A stretch of 64,000 nucleotides of DNA from Micromonospora ferruginea. GTDB lineage: Bacteria > Actinomycetota > Actinomycetes > Mycobacteriales > Micromonosporaceae. The stretch spans positions 2,600,001 through 2,664,000 of the forward strand of contig NZ_CP059322.2 in assembly GCF_013694245.2 (NCBI RefSeq), read 5' to 3'. The translations under genes were made by a program, and so were the position numbers. The stretch's first letter is position 1. Every line of letters begins with the position of its first letter. Below, one piece after another: positions 14,253-23,028 of the stretch. The notes below the pieces were generated by a model. The model did no database searches, was not told where the DNA came from, and was given only the letters and a program-made list of their open reading frames with translations.

Positions 14253-15700
14253 ATGTTCTCGATCCCCCGTCCGTCCCGGCGGCACCTGCTCGTCGGCGGC
14301 GCGGTCGGCGCTCTCGCCCTGGCGGCGACCGCCGTCCTGCCGGCCACGAACGCGATGGCGGCGACCGGCTGCGCCGTCACCTACACCACCAACTCCTGGC
14401 AGGGCGGCTTCACCGCCAACCTGACGATCAAGAACCTCGGCGATCCGATGAGCAACTGGACGCTGGGCTTCACCTTCCCCGACGGCGGCCAGCGCGTGGT
14501 GCAGGGCTGGTCGGCCACCTGGCAGCAGAGCGGATCCGCGGTGACCGGCCGCAGCCTGGACTACAACGGGTCGCTCGGCACCGGCGCCAGCACCACCGTC
14601 GGCTTTAACGGGTCGTGGACCGGGTCGAACCCGAACCCCACCTCGTTCACGCTCAACGGCACGGTCTGCACCGGCGGCACCGGCACCCCGCCGCCGAGCA
14701 CGCCCCCGCCGACCACTCCCCGCCCACCACCCCACCCCCGACGACCCCGCCGCCGACCGGCACCACGCCGGTGGCGATCAACGGGCAGCTACGGGTCTGC
14801 GGGGTCAACCTCTGCAACCAGTACGGCCGCCCGATCCAGCTCCGCGGCATGAGCACCCACGGGTTGCAGTGGTTCGCCAACTGCTACACCGACACCTCGC
14901 TCACCGCGCTGGCCGACGACTGGCGGGCCGACCTGCTGCGCATCTCGATGTACGTGCAGGAGAAGGGCTACGAGACCAACCCGACGGCCTTCACCAACCA
15001 GGTGAACACGCTCGTCGACAAGGCCGAGGCCCGGGGCATGTACGCGCTGATCGACTTCCACACGCTGACCCCCGGCGACCCGATGTACAACCTGGAGCGG
15101 GCCAAGACGTTCTTCGCCAACGTGGCGTCGCGCAACGCCGCCAAGAAGAACGTCATCTACGAGATCACCAACGAGCCCAACGGGGTGAGCTGGTCGACCA
15201 TCCGCTCCTACGCCGAGCAGGTCATCCCGGTGATCCGGGCGGCCGACCCGGACGCGGTGGTCATCGTCGGCACCCGGGGCTGGTCGTCGCTGGGCGTCTC
15301 CGAGGGCGGCAACTCCGACGAGATCGTCAACAACCCGGTCCGGGCGGACAACATCATGTACACGTTCCACTTCTACGCCGCGTCGCACAAGGACAACTAC
15401 CGCAACGAGGTGCAGCGGGCCGCCTCCCGGCTGCCGCTGTTCGTCACCGAGTTCGGCACGGTGACCTACACCGGTGACGGCGCGGTCGACGTGGCCAGCA
15501 GCAACGCCTGGCTCGACCTGCTCGACCGGCTGAAGATCAGCTACGCCAACTGGACGTTCTCCGACGCCGCCGAGGGCAGCGCGGCGCTGCGTCCGGGCAC
15601 CTGCGCGGCGGGCACCTTCACCGGCCCGTCGGTGCTCACCGAGTCCGGCGCGTACATGCGGGACCGGATCCGCACCCCCGACACCTTCCCCACCTCCTGA
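14253..15700 (+). pseudogene. CBM2-GH5 endoglucanase with a frameshift in the linker
   Basis: Two reading frames together encode one secreted cellulase. Frame one (14253 onward) has a twin-arginine-like signal (SRRHLLVGGAVGALALAATAVLPATNAMAA) and a CBM2 cellulose-binding module (TGCAVTYTTNSWQGGFTANLTIKNLG...CTGG). Frame two carries the Pro/Thr linker end and a GH5 catalytic domain: GINGQLRVCGVNLCNQ-like start, acid/base Glu in EITNEPNG, nucleophile Glu in LFVTEFGT. The frames meet at the CCCC run 14718-14721; adding one C restores an unbroken PTTPPPTTPPPT linker. As written, translation stops after a basic out-of-frame tail at 14852 and no catalytic domain is made. It may be a real one-base deletion, a phase-variable tract or a sequencing error. 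Confidence 0.85.
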
Positions 15701-15702
15701 CC

Positions 15703-15751
15703 GGGCGGCCGGCGGCGACCCTCCCCCCTTCGGGTCGCCGCCGGCCCGCCC
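15703..15751. terminator. Bidirectional hairpin between cellulase and diiron oxygenase genes
   Basis: A long GC hairpin: GGCGGCGACCC at the inner left arm pairs with GGGTCGCCGCC, extended outward by GGGC/GCCC, around a loop of TCCCCCCTTC. It fills the gap between convergent genes. Confidence 0.75.
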
Positions 15752-15755
15752 CCGC

Positions 15756-16658
15756 TCAGGGCGCGATCAGGCCGGAGCGTCGCCACAGCGCGCGGCCCGG
15801 GCCGGCGATCAGCCCGAGGCCGTCCAGGTGTTCGGCGATCCGCTGGGCGGACCAGCGCAGGGTGGCCCGCCAGTGCGGGTTGCTCCGGGCCGCGGCCAGG
15901 CCGACCGCCGGGTCGACGCCGACCGCCGCGTACGCCCGGGGGTTGACCAGCCGCCGGCTGATCGAGTGCGCGGCCCGGCCGATCACCAGGCGCGCGTAGG
16001 CGAGCGCGACCGGCCCGGCGGCCTCGACCTGGCGGGCCAGCTCGTCGCGGGCGAAGCGGACGTGTCGGGCCTCCTCCACCACGTGGATCCGGGACACCAT
16101 GCGGATCAGCGGCTGCACCGACTCGTCGGCCATCGCCTCGCGCTGGAACGAGTCGAGGATCTCCTCGGCGATGAGGATGGACGCGTACATCTGCGGGCCG
16201 GTGGCGGTGGCCTTGAGCCAGCGCCCGAGCAGGTGGTCGACCGGGTCGGCGCGGTAGACCGGGCAGCCCATCGCCTCGATCAGCCGACCGAACATGATGG
16301 AGTGCCGGCACTCGTCGGCGACCTCGGTGAGCGCGTACTGGGCGTGCCGGCTGGTCGGGTCCGCGTCGTAGTAGTGCCGGATCAGCATCTGCATGAGGAT
16401 CGTCTCGAACCACAGCCCGGCGCTGGCCGCGCCGGCCACCTCGTGCTTGGTCAGCTCGATCCGCTGGTCCTCGGTCATCTCCGCCCAGAGCGAGGTGCCG
16501 TAGAGGCTGCTGCGTCGGGCCGGCATCCAGTAGGCGCCCGGCACCGGGGGCGCCGACCAGTCGAGGTCCACAAGCGGTTCGTAGCTGGTCCGCACCGAGG
16601 CGGCGAGGAGGCGGTCGGCGACCGCCTCGCGGGGGAACCCGGCCGGCGTCCGCTCCAT
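15756..16658 (-). CDS. AurF-like diiron oxygenase
   Basis: A 300-residue helical protein of the p-aminobenzoate N-oxygenase (AurF) / ferritin-like diiron family. Expected iron ligands are visible as spaced Glu/His motifs: KHEVAGAASAGLWFETIL, TEVADECRHSIMFGR, AEEILDSFQ and VVEEARHVRFARDE. Family members hydroxylate or N-oxygenate small or lipid-like substrates; the substrate here cannot be told. GGAGGGGTC precedes ATG 16658. It is divergent from a TetR regulator across a 47-bp gap containing a GTAAC repeat operator, so repression by that regulator is likely. Confidence 0.85.
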   Translation of the reverse strand: MERTPAGFPREAVADRLLAASVRTSYEPLVDLDWSAPPVPGAYWMPARRSSLYGTSLWAEMTEDQRIELTKHEVAGAASAGLWFETILMQMLIRHYYDADPTSRHAQYALTEVADECRHSIMFGRLIEAMGCPVYRADPVDHLLGRWLKATATGPQMYASILIAEEILDSFQREAMADESVQPLIRMVSRIHVVEEARHVRFARDELARQVEAAGPVALAYARLVIGRAAHSISRRLVNPRAYAAVGVDPAVGLAAARSNPHWRATLRWSAQRIAEHLDGLGLIAGPGRALWRRSGLIAP

Positions 16659-16674
16659 GACCCCTCCAGTTGAC

Positions 16675-16695
16675 GTAACTTCCGGTAACTGTTAC
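16675..16695. promoter_or_regulatory. TetR operator: GTAAC repeats with a GTAACTGTTAC palindrome
   Basis: GTAAC occurs at 16675-16679 and 16685-16689, and GTTAC at 16691-16695; the last two form the perfect 11-bp palindrome GTAACTGTTAC. The cluster sits between the divergent TetR and diiron-oxygenase starts, 10 bp from the TetR ATG, which fits dual control of both genes. Confidence 0.7.
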
Positions 16696-16705
16696 GAGTG
16701 GTAGC

Positions 16706-17413
16706 ATGCGACGCACCTCCACCGATGTCAATGCCTCCGACGGCACGCCGGACCCACCGCGCACCGGCCGGCGCGACCGCTGGGCCGGCCACCGCGAGCA
16801 GCGCCGGCAGGAGCTGATCGGCGCCGCCGTGCAGGCGCTGCTGCGACACGGCCCGGCCGTCGACATGGACCAGGTCGCGGCCACGGCCGGGGTGAGCAAG
16901 CCGGTGCTCTACCGCTACTTCGCCGACAAGGCGCAGCTCTGGCTGGCGGTCAGCGAGGTGGTCGCGGCCCGCGTGGTGGACGCCATCGCGCCCGCCGTGG
17001 CGCAGGTCCGCGAGGAACGGGCACTGGTCGAGGCGACCATCGACGCGTACCTGAGCGTGATCGAGTCCGAGCCGTCGCTCTACCGCTTCCTCGTGCACGA
17101 GGCCGGCCACCCCGGCATCCAGCAGGTGGTCACCGGCACCAGCCGGCAGGTCGCCACCGGGCTGGCCCGGGTGATCGGCGACCGGCTGCGGGCGCTCGGC
17201 CTCGACGCCGGCCCGGCCGAGCCGTGGGCGTACGGGCTGGTGGGTTTCGTGCAGGCGGTCGGCGACTGGTGGACCACGCACGGGCAGCCGATCCGCCGGG
17301 AGGCGCTCACCGACTACCTGACCACGCTGCTGTGGAGCGGCATCGAGGGGGTCCGGCGCGGCGCCGACCTGCCGCCGGAGCTGACCCGGGCGCACGAACG
17401 GATCGAGCCGTGA
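16706..17413 (+). CDS. TetR/AcrR-family repressor
   Basis: A 235-residue regulator. The N-terminal helix-turn-helix lies at about 55-75 (MDQVAATAGVSKPVLYRYFADKAQLW), after an unusually long charged head of about 30 residues. The C-terminal helical domain would bind an unknown ligand, perhaps an acyl or aromatic compound given the diiron oxygenase next door. ATG 16706 has only a weak GAGTGG upstream, so the mRNA may have a very short leader. The 3' end overlaps the DUF4873 gene by 4 bp, so both are one transcript. Confidence 0.9.
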   Translation: MRRTSTDVNASDGTPDPPRTGRRDRWAGHREQRRQELIGAAVQALLRHGPAVDMDQVAATAGVSKPVLYRYFADKAQLWLAVSEVVAARVVDAIAPAVAQVREERALVEATIDAYLSVIESEPSLYRFLVHEAGHPGIQQVVTGTSRQVATGLARVIGDRLRALGLDAGPAEPWAYGLVGFVQAVGDWWTTHGQPIRREALTDYLTTLLWSGIEGVRRGADLPPELTRAHERIEP

Positions 17414-17667
17414 GCTGGCAGGGCCCGGCCGAGGTGGCCGGCACGCCGGTGCGGCTGCACGCCGCCGGCCGGTGGGAGCCGGTCGACGGCCGCTACCACT
17501 GGGCCGGGCGGATCGAGCCGGAGCCCCGGGTGGCGCGGCTGCTGCGTGCCGGCCGGCGCGACGTCGAGATCCGGGTCGGCGAGCGGGTCGCCCGCGCCCG
17601 GCTCACCGAGGTCGACCCGTGGGGCGGCGTACGGATCACCGGCGTCGGCCCCCCGCCCTGGGTGTAA
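17410..17667 (+). CDS. DUF4873-like small protein
   Basis: An 85-residue protein that starts at GTG 17410 within the TetR stop (GTGA). The pattern WQGPAEVAG...VRLHAAGRWEPVDGRYHWAGRIEP resembles DUF4873, a small beta-rich domain found alone or attached to flavin monooxygenases in actinobacteria. Its role is unknown. Coupling to the TetR gene and nearness to the diiron oxygenase suggest a part in the same oxidative step. The stop codon is already inside the hairpin repeat that follows. Confidence 0.75.
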   Translation: MSWQGPAEVAGTPVRLHAAGRWEPVDGRYHWAGRIEPEPRVARLLRAGRRDVEIRVGERVARARLTEVDPWGGVRITGVGPPPWV

Positions 17668-17714
17668 GGCGGGGGCCCTTTTTAACAGACGTCTGTTAAA
17701 AGGCCCCCGCCTTA
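17665..17714. repeat. GGGGGCCCTT-armed intergenic hairpin, copy 2
   Basis: A nearly perfect 50-nt palindrome with outer arms TAAGGCGGGGGCC and GGCCCCCGCCTTA and an inner TTAACAGAC/GTCTGTTAA core. It has essentially no loop and could form a cruciform or terminator. It shares the outer arm with copies at 8823-8876 and 60702-60752. The upstream gene's TAA is its first triplet. Confidence 0.85.
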
Positions 17715-17724
17715 CTCTTGGATC

Positions 17725-18357
17725 ATGACCGCCACTGTGCTGCTCGTGTTCGGGCGGGGGGTGGTGGGTGACGACGGGGGCTACCGGCTCACCGCCGAGA
17801 GCGTCGCCCGCACCCACGCCGCCGTCGCGTACGTCCACGCGCACGAGGCCGGGTTCCGGGCCGCGACCGACGCGCGCGTGGTGTTCACCGGCGGCTGGCC
17901 GCACGGGCCGGCCGGCGCGCCGGACCCGCCCGCGGAATACCGCGAGGGCGAACTGATGCGCGCCCTCGCCCGCGAGGCCGGCCTCGACGCGTACGCCCGG
18001 CTGGACGCCGAGACCCGCTCCCGCACCACGTTGCAGAACCTCGCGCTCACCGTCCAGGACGGACTGCTCGGCGCGGCCCGGTTCACCCCCGCACACCCGC
18101 TCGGCCTGGTCTCCCATCCGTGGCACCTGCCCCGGATCCGGCTGCTCGCCGGCCGCGTCCTCGGGCTACGCGGCGCGGCCCTGCTGGACGTGCCGGTGAC
18201 CGGCCCGGACCCGGTGCCGGCCCGGCGGGAGCGGGCGGCGCGGGTCGCCTGCCGGCTCGGCTATCTCGGTCTGCGTACCCCGGAGGCGCTGTTGCGGCGC
18301 GAGCGCGGGCTGACCCGCGCCGCGCACCGGGTGGAACGGCTCCTCGGCGGTCGTTGA
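17725..18357 (+). CDS. YdcF/SanA-like DUF218 protein
   Basis: A 210-residue protein of the DUF218 (ElyC/SanA/YdcF) Rossmann-like family: VLLVFGRGVVGDDGGYRLTAESVART near the N-terminus, RVVFTGGWP, an acidic EYREGELMRALAREAGL segment, SRTTLQNL and LGLVSHPWHLPRIRLLAG. Relatives are linked to envelope or peptidoglycan precursor homeostasis, but the reaction is uncertain. It has no clear membrane anchor, unlike ElyC. It begins 10 bp after a hairpin that probably insulates it. Confidence 0.8.
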   Translation: MTATVLLVFGRGVVGDDGGYRLTAESVARTHAAVAYVHAHEAGFRAATDARVVFTGGWPHGPAGAPDPPAEYREGELMRALAREAGLDAYARLDAETRSRTTLQNLALTVQDGLLGAARFTPAHPLGLVSHPWHLPRIRLLAGRVLGLRGAALLDVPVTGPDPVPARRERAARVACRLGYLGLRTPEALLRRERGLTRAAHRVERLLGGR

Positions 18358-18451
18358 CCACGGTGGATTCGCGGACCGGCGCCGGGGGTACGACGGTGCG
18401 CGATCGACCCGGCGGACCGTGCCGGCGGGCGAGCGAACTCCGGGAGGTTCC

Positions 18452-19261
18452 GTGATCGTGCTGGTGCCGGTGTACCGGCCGGGTGACAAGCTGCCGCCGC
18501 TCGTCACCGACCTCGTCGCCGCGCTGCCCGGCGCGTCCGTGCTGGTCGTGGACGACGGCAGCGGCCCGTCCGCCGCCGCGGTGCTGGACGCGGCCCGCGC
18601 CCGGGGCGCCACCGTGCTGCGCCGGCGGATCAACCGGGGCAAGGGCGTGGTGCTGCGCACCGGTTTCCGGTACGCGACGACGCATCGCCCCGGCGACGGC
18701 GTGGTGTGTGTGGACGCCGACGGCCAGCACGAGGTGTCCGACGTGGTCCGGGTGGCCGAGCGGATGCGCGACAGCGGCGCGCAGGCGCTGGGCGTGCGCC
18801 GCTTCGACGGGGAGGTGCCGGCGCGCAGCCGGTTCGGCAACGCGGCGACCCGGGCGGCGTTCCGGCTGGCCACCGGCCGCGACGTGCGCGACACCCAGAC
18901 CGGCCTGCGCGCCTACCCGGCCGGGCTGCTGCGCTGGCTCGCCACCATCCCCGGCGACCGGTTCGAGTACGAGATGAACGTGCTGCTGGAGTCGGCCCGG
19001 GCCGGGTTGCCGATCGAGCAGGTCGACATCGCCACCCGCTACCACGCCGGTAACGCGGGGTCGCACTTTTCGGCGCTGGCCGACTCGGTGCGGATCTACC
19101 GGCCGCTGGTCGGCTACGCCGCCGCCCGGGTGCTCACCCCCGGGCGGCGGCGGGCCGGGTCAGGGATAGCTGACCACGTTGACCGGAACGGTGGCGGTGC
19201 CCTGCGCGGTGGCGCCGGTGTCGTTGATGACGTGGGTGATCGACCCGTTGCCGCCCAGTGA
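18452..19261 (+). CDS. GT2-family glycosyltransferase
   Basis: A GT-A fold transferase of family 2: IVLVPVYRPGDKLPPLV, VVDDGSGPSAA, the RGKG-like RINRGKGVVLRTGFRYA, the DXD-type CVDADGQHEVSD, and the acceptor-site DTQTGLRAYPAGLLRW. It probably moves a sugar from a nucleotide or polyprenyl-phosphate donor at the membrane's inner face. GTG 18452 follows GGGAGG. The conserved part ends near 19140. The last about 35 residues (SGIADHVDRNGG...) come from reading into the antisense of the convergent gene, a 102-bp overlap. That tail looks like read-through of a lost stop and not like family sequence. Confidence 0.87.
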   Translation: MIVLVPVYRPGDKLPPLVTDLVAALPGASVLVVDDGSGPSAAAVLDAARARGATVLRRRINRGKGVVLRTGFRYATTHRPGDGVVCVDADGQHEVSDVVRVAERMRDSGAQALGVRRFDGEVPARSRFGNAATRAAFRLATGRDVRDTQTGLRAYPAGLLRWLATIPGDRFEYEMNVLLESARAGLPIEQVDIATRYHAGNAGSHFSALADSVRIYRPLVGYAAARVLTPGRRRAGSGIADHVDRNGGGALRGGAGVVDDVGDRPVAAQ

Positions 19262-21727
19262 GACGGTGAGCAGGTCGTGGAACCGCACGCCGGACCGCGT
19301 CGGCGCCTCGAAGGCGTGGTAGGCGGCGATGGTCGGGTCCACGTTGAAGTAGCAGTAGCTGCCCATCCCCCAGCCCTCGAACGAGGTGACGCTGTCGGCG
19401 ACCTTGAACGCCGCGTACCCGACCCGTGAGCCGTTCGTCCAGGCGGCCGCGTTGGGCGGGTCGTACGGCAGTTCGTTCTGGAAGAAGATGGTCCGCCCGT
19501 TCTCGCCGTTCCAGATCACCTCGTGTTTCTGGTAGTGCTCGACGAAGAGCCCGAGCGCGGTGACGTTGTCGCCGTTGACGATCAGGCCGGTTTCGGCGGT
19601 GTTCACGGTCCAGCCGATGCCGGTGCCGTGGTCGCCGCGCCAGGCCCAGATGTGGTCGATCAGCGCGTCGTCGGAGTTGACCACCAGGCTGGTGGTGGCC
19701 TTGCCGGCGTGCGCGCCGCCGATGCGGAAGAACACGTCCTGGATCGAGGTGGGGTCGGCGGTGTGGCGCGCCGCCGAGCCGGCCGGACCGACCTGGAGCA
19801 GCACCGGCGAGTTCACCGCGCCGGCGTCGAACAGCAGGCCGGCCAGGCGTACGCCGTCGACGTCGGCGACCGTCATCGGCACCACGCCGTTCTGCGGCAC
19901 CAGCGTCGGGTAGCCGATGCCGAGCACCACCGTGCCGGCCCGGTTGACCGCGATGGTCTGGTCGACGGTGTAGACGCCGGGGGTGAACAGCAGGTTCAGC
20001 CCCTGGGCCAGGGCGGCGTTGATGGTGGCGGCCGAGTCGCCGGGCTTGGCGACGTAGAACTGGCTCAGCGGGATCGAGGTGCCCGCGGTGGCGCCGCCCA
20101 GCCAGGACGCCCCGCTGGCGTTGGTCCGGGTGGACGGGACGAACACCTGGTAGGCGCCGGCTCCGTCGAGGTACAGGTAGGGCACGTCCCGGCTGACCGG
20201 GGTCTGCGCCAGCGTGGTGTACGGCGGGTTCGGGAAGCTGGTGGCGGGCGCGCCGACCACACCGGAGTTGGTCATGTTCCAGACCGCGTTGAGGTAGCCG
20301 CCGACGTTGCTGTCCCGGGTGTACCACTGCTGCTGCGAGTACGGCTGGACGACGCCGGTCACCCGGCTGTCGGCGATGTAGCCGCCGCTGGCCCAGCCGT
20401 AGCCGTTCGGCGCCAGGTTGAGGTCGCCCTGGATGTCCATCCGGCGGAACGGCGCGGCCTGCGAGACCGCCCAGCGGGTGAACCCGGCGGACGGGTAGAC
20501 CCGCATGTTCGACGCGGAGCGCCAGAAGTTCTGGGTGGCGTTGCCGTTGAACCAGCCGGCGTCCACCGTGACGTCGCCGTGGATCCGCACGTCGCCGGGG
20601 TTCCGGCCGAGCCCCATGATCGAGGTGTAGAAGCCGATCTGCGCGTTGATGCCGGAGTAGTCGCCCGGCTTGAACATCAGCGCGTACCGCTGGGTGCCGA
20701 ACTGGTTGGACTCCTGGGTGCGGAAGACGGTGTCGAGCTGGCCCTGGATGGTGGCGGCGGACATCGACGGGTCGAAGGTGAGCACGTTGGGCCCGAGCGA
20801 TCCACCGCCCGGGATCGTGCCGCCGCCGGTGGTGTTCACCGCGACCTCCCAGAGCGAGTAGCCGTAGCCGGTGGCCCGCGCGGTGCCGTACACCCGCAGG
20901 TAGCGACCGGACCCGCTGACGGTCACCGTGTCGGTGCCGCCGTCGCCGGTGGTGGTGGCGTACCCGGTGGTCCAGGTGGCGCCGTCGGTGGAGGTCTGGA
21001 TCTGGTACGCCCGCGCGTAGGCGGCCTCCCAGCTCAGCACCACCCGGCAGACGGTGCGGACGCTGCCCAGGTCGATCCGGAGCCACTGCGGGTCGGCGGC
21101 GGCGCTGGCCCATCGGGTGCCCGGGTCGCCGTCGACCGCGGCGGAGGCGGGGGTGCCGGCGTTCTCGGTGGACGAGGCGGTGGCCGGCCGGCCCTGCGCC
21201 GCGTTGGTCGCGGTGTCGCAGCCGCTGCCGCCGCCGGTCGTGCCGTAGACCTGGAACTCCCAGAGCGAGTAGCCGTAGGCGGTGGCCCGGGCGGTGCCGT
21301 TCACCCGGACGTAGCGGCCGGTGCCGCTGACCGTCAGGTCGTCGGTGCCGCCGTCGCCGCTGGTGGTGCTGAACACGGTGGTCCAGGTGGCGCCGTCGGT
21401 CGAGGTCTGCACCTGGTACGCCCGCGCGTACGCGCCCTCCCAGGCGAGGCTGACCCGGGAGACGGTGGCGGTGGCGCCGAGGTCGACCTGGATCCACTGG
21501 GGATCGGCGAACGCGCTCGACCAACGGGTGCCGGCGTTGCCGTCGGTGGCGTTGGACGCCGGGGTGCCGGCGTTCTCGGTGGAGGAGGCGGTGGTGGGGC
21601 GGCCCTGGGACAGCAGCGGGTCGGCGGCCCGGGCGGGTCCGGGCGGCGCGACCAACGCCACGGCGGCGAGCAGGGCGGTCAGCGCGGCGAGCAGCGGTCG
21701 GCGTCGTCGGGACGGGAGAGGTGACAT
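19160..21727 (-). CDS. Secreted two-discoidin (CBM32-like) beta-helix glycosidase-like protein
   Basis: An 855-residue exported protein. After the signal (RRRRPLLAALTALLAAVALVAPPGPARA) come two near-identical F5/8-type C modules of about 130 residues (each with ASSTENAGTPAS, TRWxSAxADPQWxxxDLG, YARAYQxQTSTDGATWTT, ARATxYGYSLWE), joined by Gly/Thr-rich linkers. The C-terminal 540 residues are a two-part right-handed beta-helix (RYALMFKPGDYSG...; NLLFTPGVYTVDQTIAVNRAGTVVLGIGYPTLVP), as in GH55-type beta-1,3-glucanases. The precise family and substrate are not recognised. ATG 21727 has GGAG at good spacing; the upstream ATG does not. The discoidin modules would anchor it to a polysaccharide. Confidence 0.75.
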   Translation of the reverse strand: MSPLPSRRRRPLLAALTALLAAVALVAPPGPARAADPLLSQGRPTTASSTENAGTPASNATDGNAGTRWSSAFADPQWIQVDLGATATVSRVSLAWEGAYARAYQVQTSTDGATWTTVFSTTSGDGGTDDLTVSGTGRYVRVNGTARATAYGYSLWEFQVYGTTGGGSGCDTATNAAQGRPATASSTENAGTPASAAVDGDPGTRWASAAADPQWLRIDLGSVRTVCRVVLSWEAAYARAYQIQTSTDGATWTTGYATTTGDGGTDTVTVSGSGRYLRVYGTARATGYGYSLWEVAVNTTGGGTIPGGGSLGPNVLTFDPSMSAATIQGQLDTVFRTQESNQFGTQRYALMFKPGDYSGINAQIGFYTSIMGLGRNPGDVRIHGDVTVDAGWFNGNATQNFWRSASNMRVYPSAGFTRWAVSQAAPFRRMDIQGDLNLAPNGYGWASGGYIADSRVTGVVQPYSQQQWYTRDSNVGGYLNAVWNMTNSGVVGAPATSFPNPPYTTLAQTPVSRDVPYLYLDGAGAYQVFVPSTRTNASGASWLGGATAGTSIPLSQFYVAKPGDSAATINAALAQGLNLLFTPGVYTVDQTIAVNRAGTVVLGIGYPTLVPQNGVVPMTVADVDGVRLAGLLFDAGAVNSPVLLQVGPAGSAARHTADPTSIQDVFFRIGGAHAGKATTSLVVNSDDALIDHIWAWRGDHGTGIGWTVNTAETGLIVNGDNVTALGLFVEHYQKHEVIWNGENGRTIFFQNELPYDPPNAAAWTNGSRVGYAAFKVADSVTSFEGWGMGSYCYFNVDPTIAAYHAFEAPTRSGVRFHDLLTVSLGGNGSITHVINDTGATAQGTATVPVNVVSYP

Positions 21728-21892
21728 GGGCATCTCCGGGACGGGTGGAGTGCGGGTCGGGGGTGTGAAGCGTCTGGACCATCCCCGTACGCAGTGGCGC
21801 ATGTCAATTCCCGGAAGCCCGTGGAGGGGCTTTTTTCGCGCCTTGTGAAAAGTCCGGAACTAAGCAACCCCCGGGCGCTGCGCCCTCCGCGG

Positions 21893-22966
21893 TCAGTCCG
21901 GCAGCACCGCCGCCGCCACCCGGCGTATCCGGTCCGGGTGGGTGAGCACGTCGACGTTGTCCACGTACTGGTCCACCGCGCCGACCGCCGCCCGGTCACG
22001 CAGCTCCGGGTCGCTGATCGCCGCGCGCAGCGCCGCCACGAACCGCCCGGCGTCGAGCACCAGGAACGGCCGGTGGTGGAACGGTCGCGCCGTCGGATCC
22101 ACCGGCGCGGCCAGCCCGGCGTCGTTCGTCCAGCCGGCGACCGTCTCCAACGCCCGCACCAGGCCGGCCTGCCGGGCCGCCCAGTCACCGCCGCCGAGCG
22201 CCACGGCCAGCGCGTCCACCACCGGCCCGGCCGCCGGCAGGCCGGCGAAGACCGAACCCAACCACTTCGGGTACGGCGGCCAGCGGCGGTGCAGCAGCAG
22301 GCCGAGGCGCATCAGGTCACCGGCCAGCCCGGCGGTGACCACCCGGCTGCCCACCTCGTCGCCGACCTCGGCGCAGCGACCGGCCAGGTGCTCGGCCTGC
22401 GACACCCGCTGCCAGCACGCCGCCAGCACGTGCCGCCACACGTCGTCCGGGTACCACGCCAGCCGGGCCCGCACGTCGGCGAGCGCGCCGTCCAGCCCGT
22501 CGTGGAACACCGCCCCGCCGGTCAACTCCGCCAGCCGCTGCGTCGGGGTGGCCAGCCAGTCCGCCGTCGACAGGCCGGCGCGCGGGTCGACGCCCAGCCG
22601 GTCCCGCAGCCACGACCCCAGCTCGTCGACGCGTACCCCGTGCCGGTCACCGTCCGCCGCGACCACGCCGAAGCGGACCGCCGGGCCACCGGCGAACCGG
22701 GCCGGCCAGCCGAGGAACTCCGCCGGCAGCTCCGCGTCGAGCACGGCCCGCACCACCGGGGCCCCCGCCGCGTCCGCCACGAAGACCTGGGTACGCGGCC
22801 CCCAGTCGTGGTCGGTGGAACGCGGCGTGTCCAGACCGAACAGCTCGGAGCCACCGTCGAGCAGCCCGGCGGAGTACGCCACGCCGGGCAGCCGGCGGGC
22901 CAACAGCGGGGCCACCACCTCGTCGTGGAACCGGCGGGCCAGCACCAGGCCGGGTACGAACGTCAC
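21893..22966 (-). CDS. DUF4037 protein (nucleotidyltransferase-like)
   Basis: A 357-residue cytoplasmic protein. FVPGLVLARRFHDEVVAPLL, GSELFGLDTPRSTDHDWGPR and RRWPPYPKWLGSVFAGL match DUF4037 proteins as I know them. The TDHDWGPR motif with spaced acids recalls the active site of minimal nucleotidyltransferases, so an aminoglycoside- or tRNA-like nucleotidyl transfer is possible but unproven. GTG 22966 starts at the first conserved residue. It is divergent from the exonuclease gene across 62 bp. Confidence 0.75.
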   Translation of the reverse strand: MTFVPGLVLARRFHDEVVAPLLARRLPGVAYSAGLLDGGSELFGLDTPRSTDHDWGPRTQVFVADAAGAPVVRAVLDAELPAEFLGWPARFAGGPAVRFGVVAADGDRHGVRVDELGSWLRDRLGVDPRAGLSTADWLATPTQRLAELTGGAVFHDGLDGALADVRARLAWYPDDVWRHVLAACWQRVSQAEHLAGRCAEVGDEVGSRVVTAGLAGDLMRLGLLLHRRWPPYPKWLGSVFAGLPAAGPVVDALAVALGGGDWAARQAGLVRALETVAGWTNDAGLAAPVDPTARPFHHRPFLVLDAGRFVAALRAAISDPELRDRAAVGAVDQYVDNVDVLTHPDRIRRVAAAVLPD

Positions 22967-23028
22967 CCCGCCAGTGTGCCCACCCGCCGTCCCCCATCTC
23001 GTCCCAGGGGTGTGCCAGGCTGGTCCGC

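Noticed and set aside
19523-21724. 733-codon plus-strand frame opposite the beta-helix enzyme
   Set aside because: Shadow frame with no ribosome site; the minus-strand frame has a signal peptide and two repeat modules.
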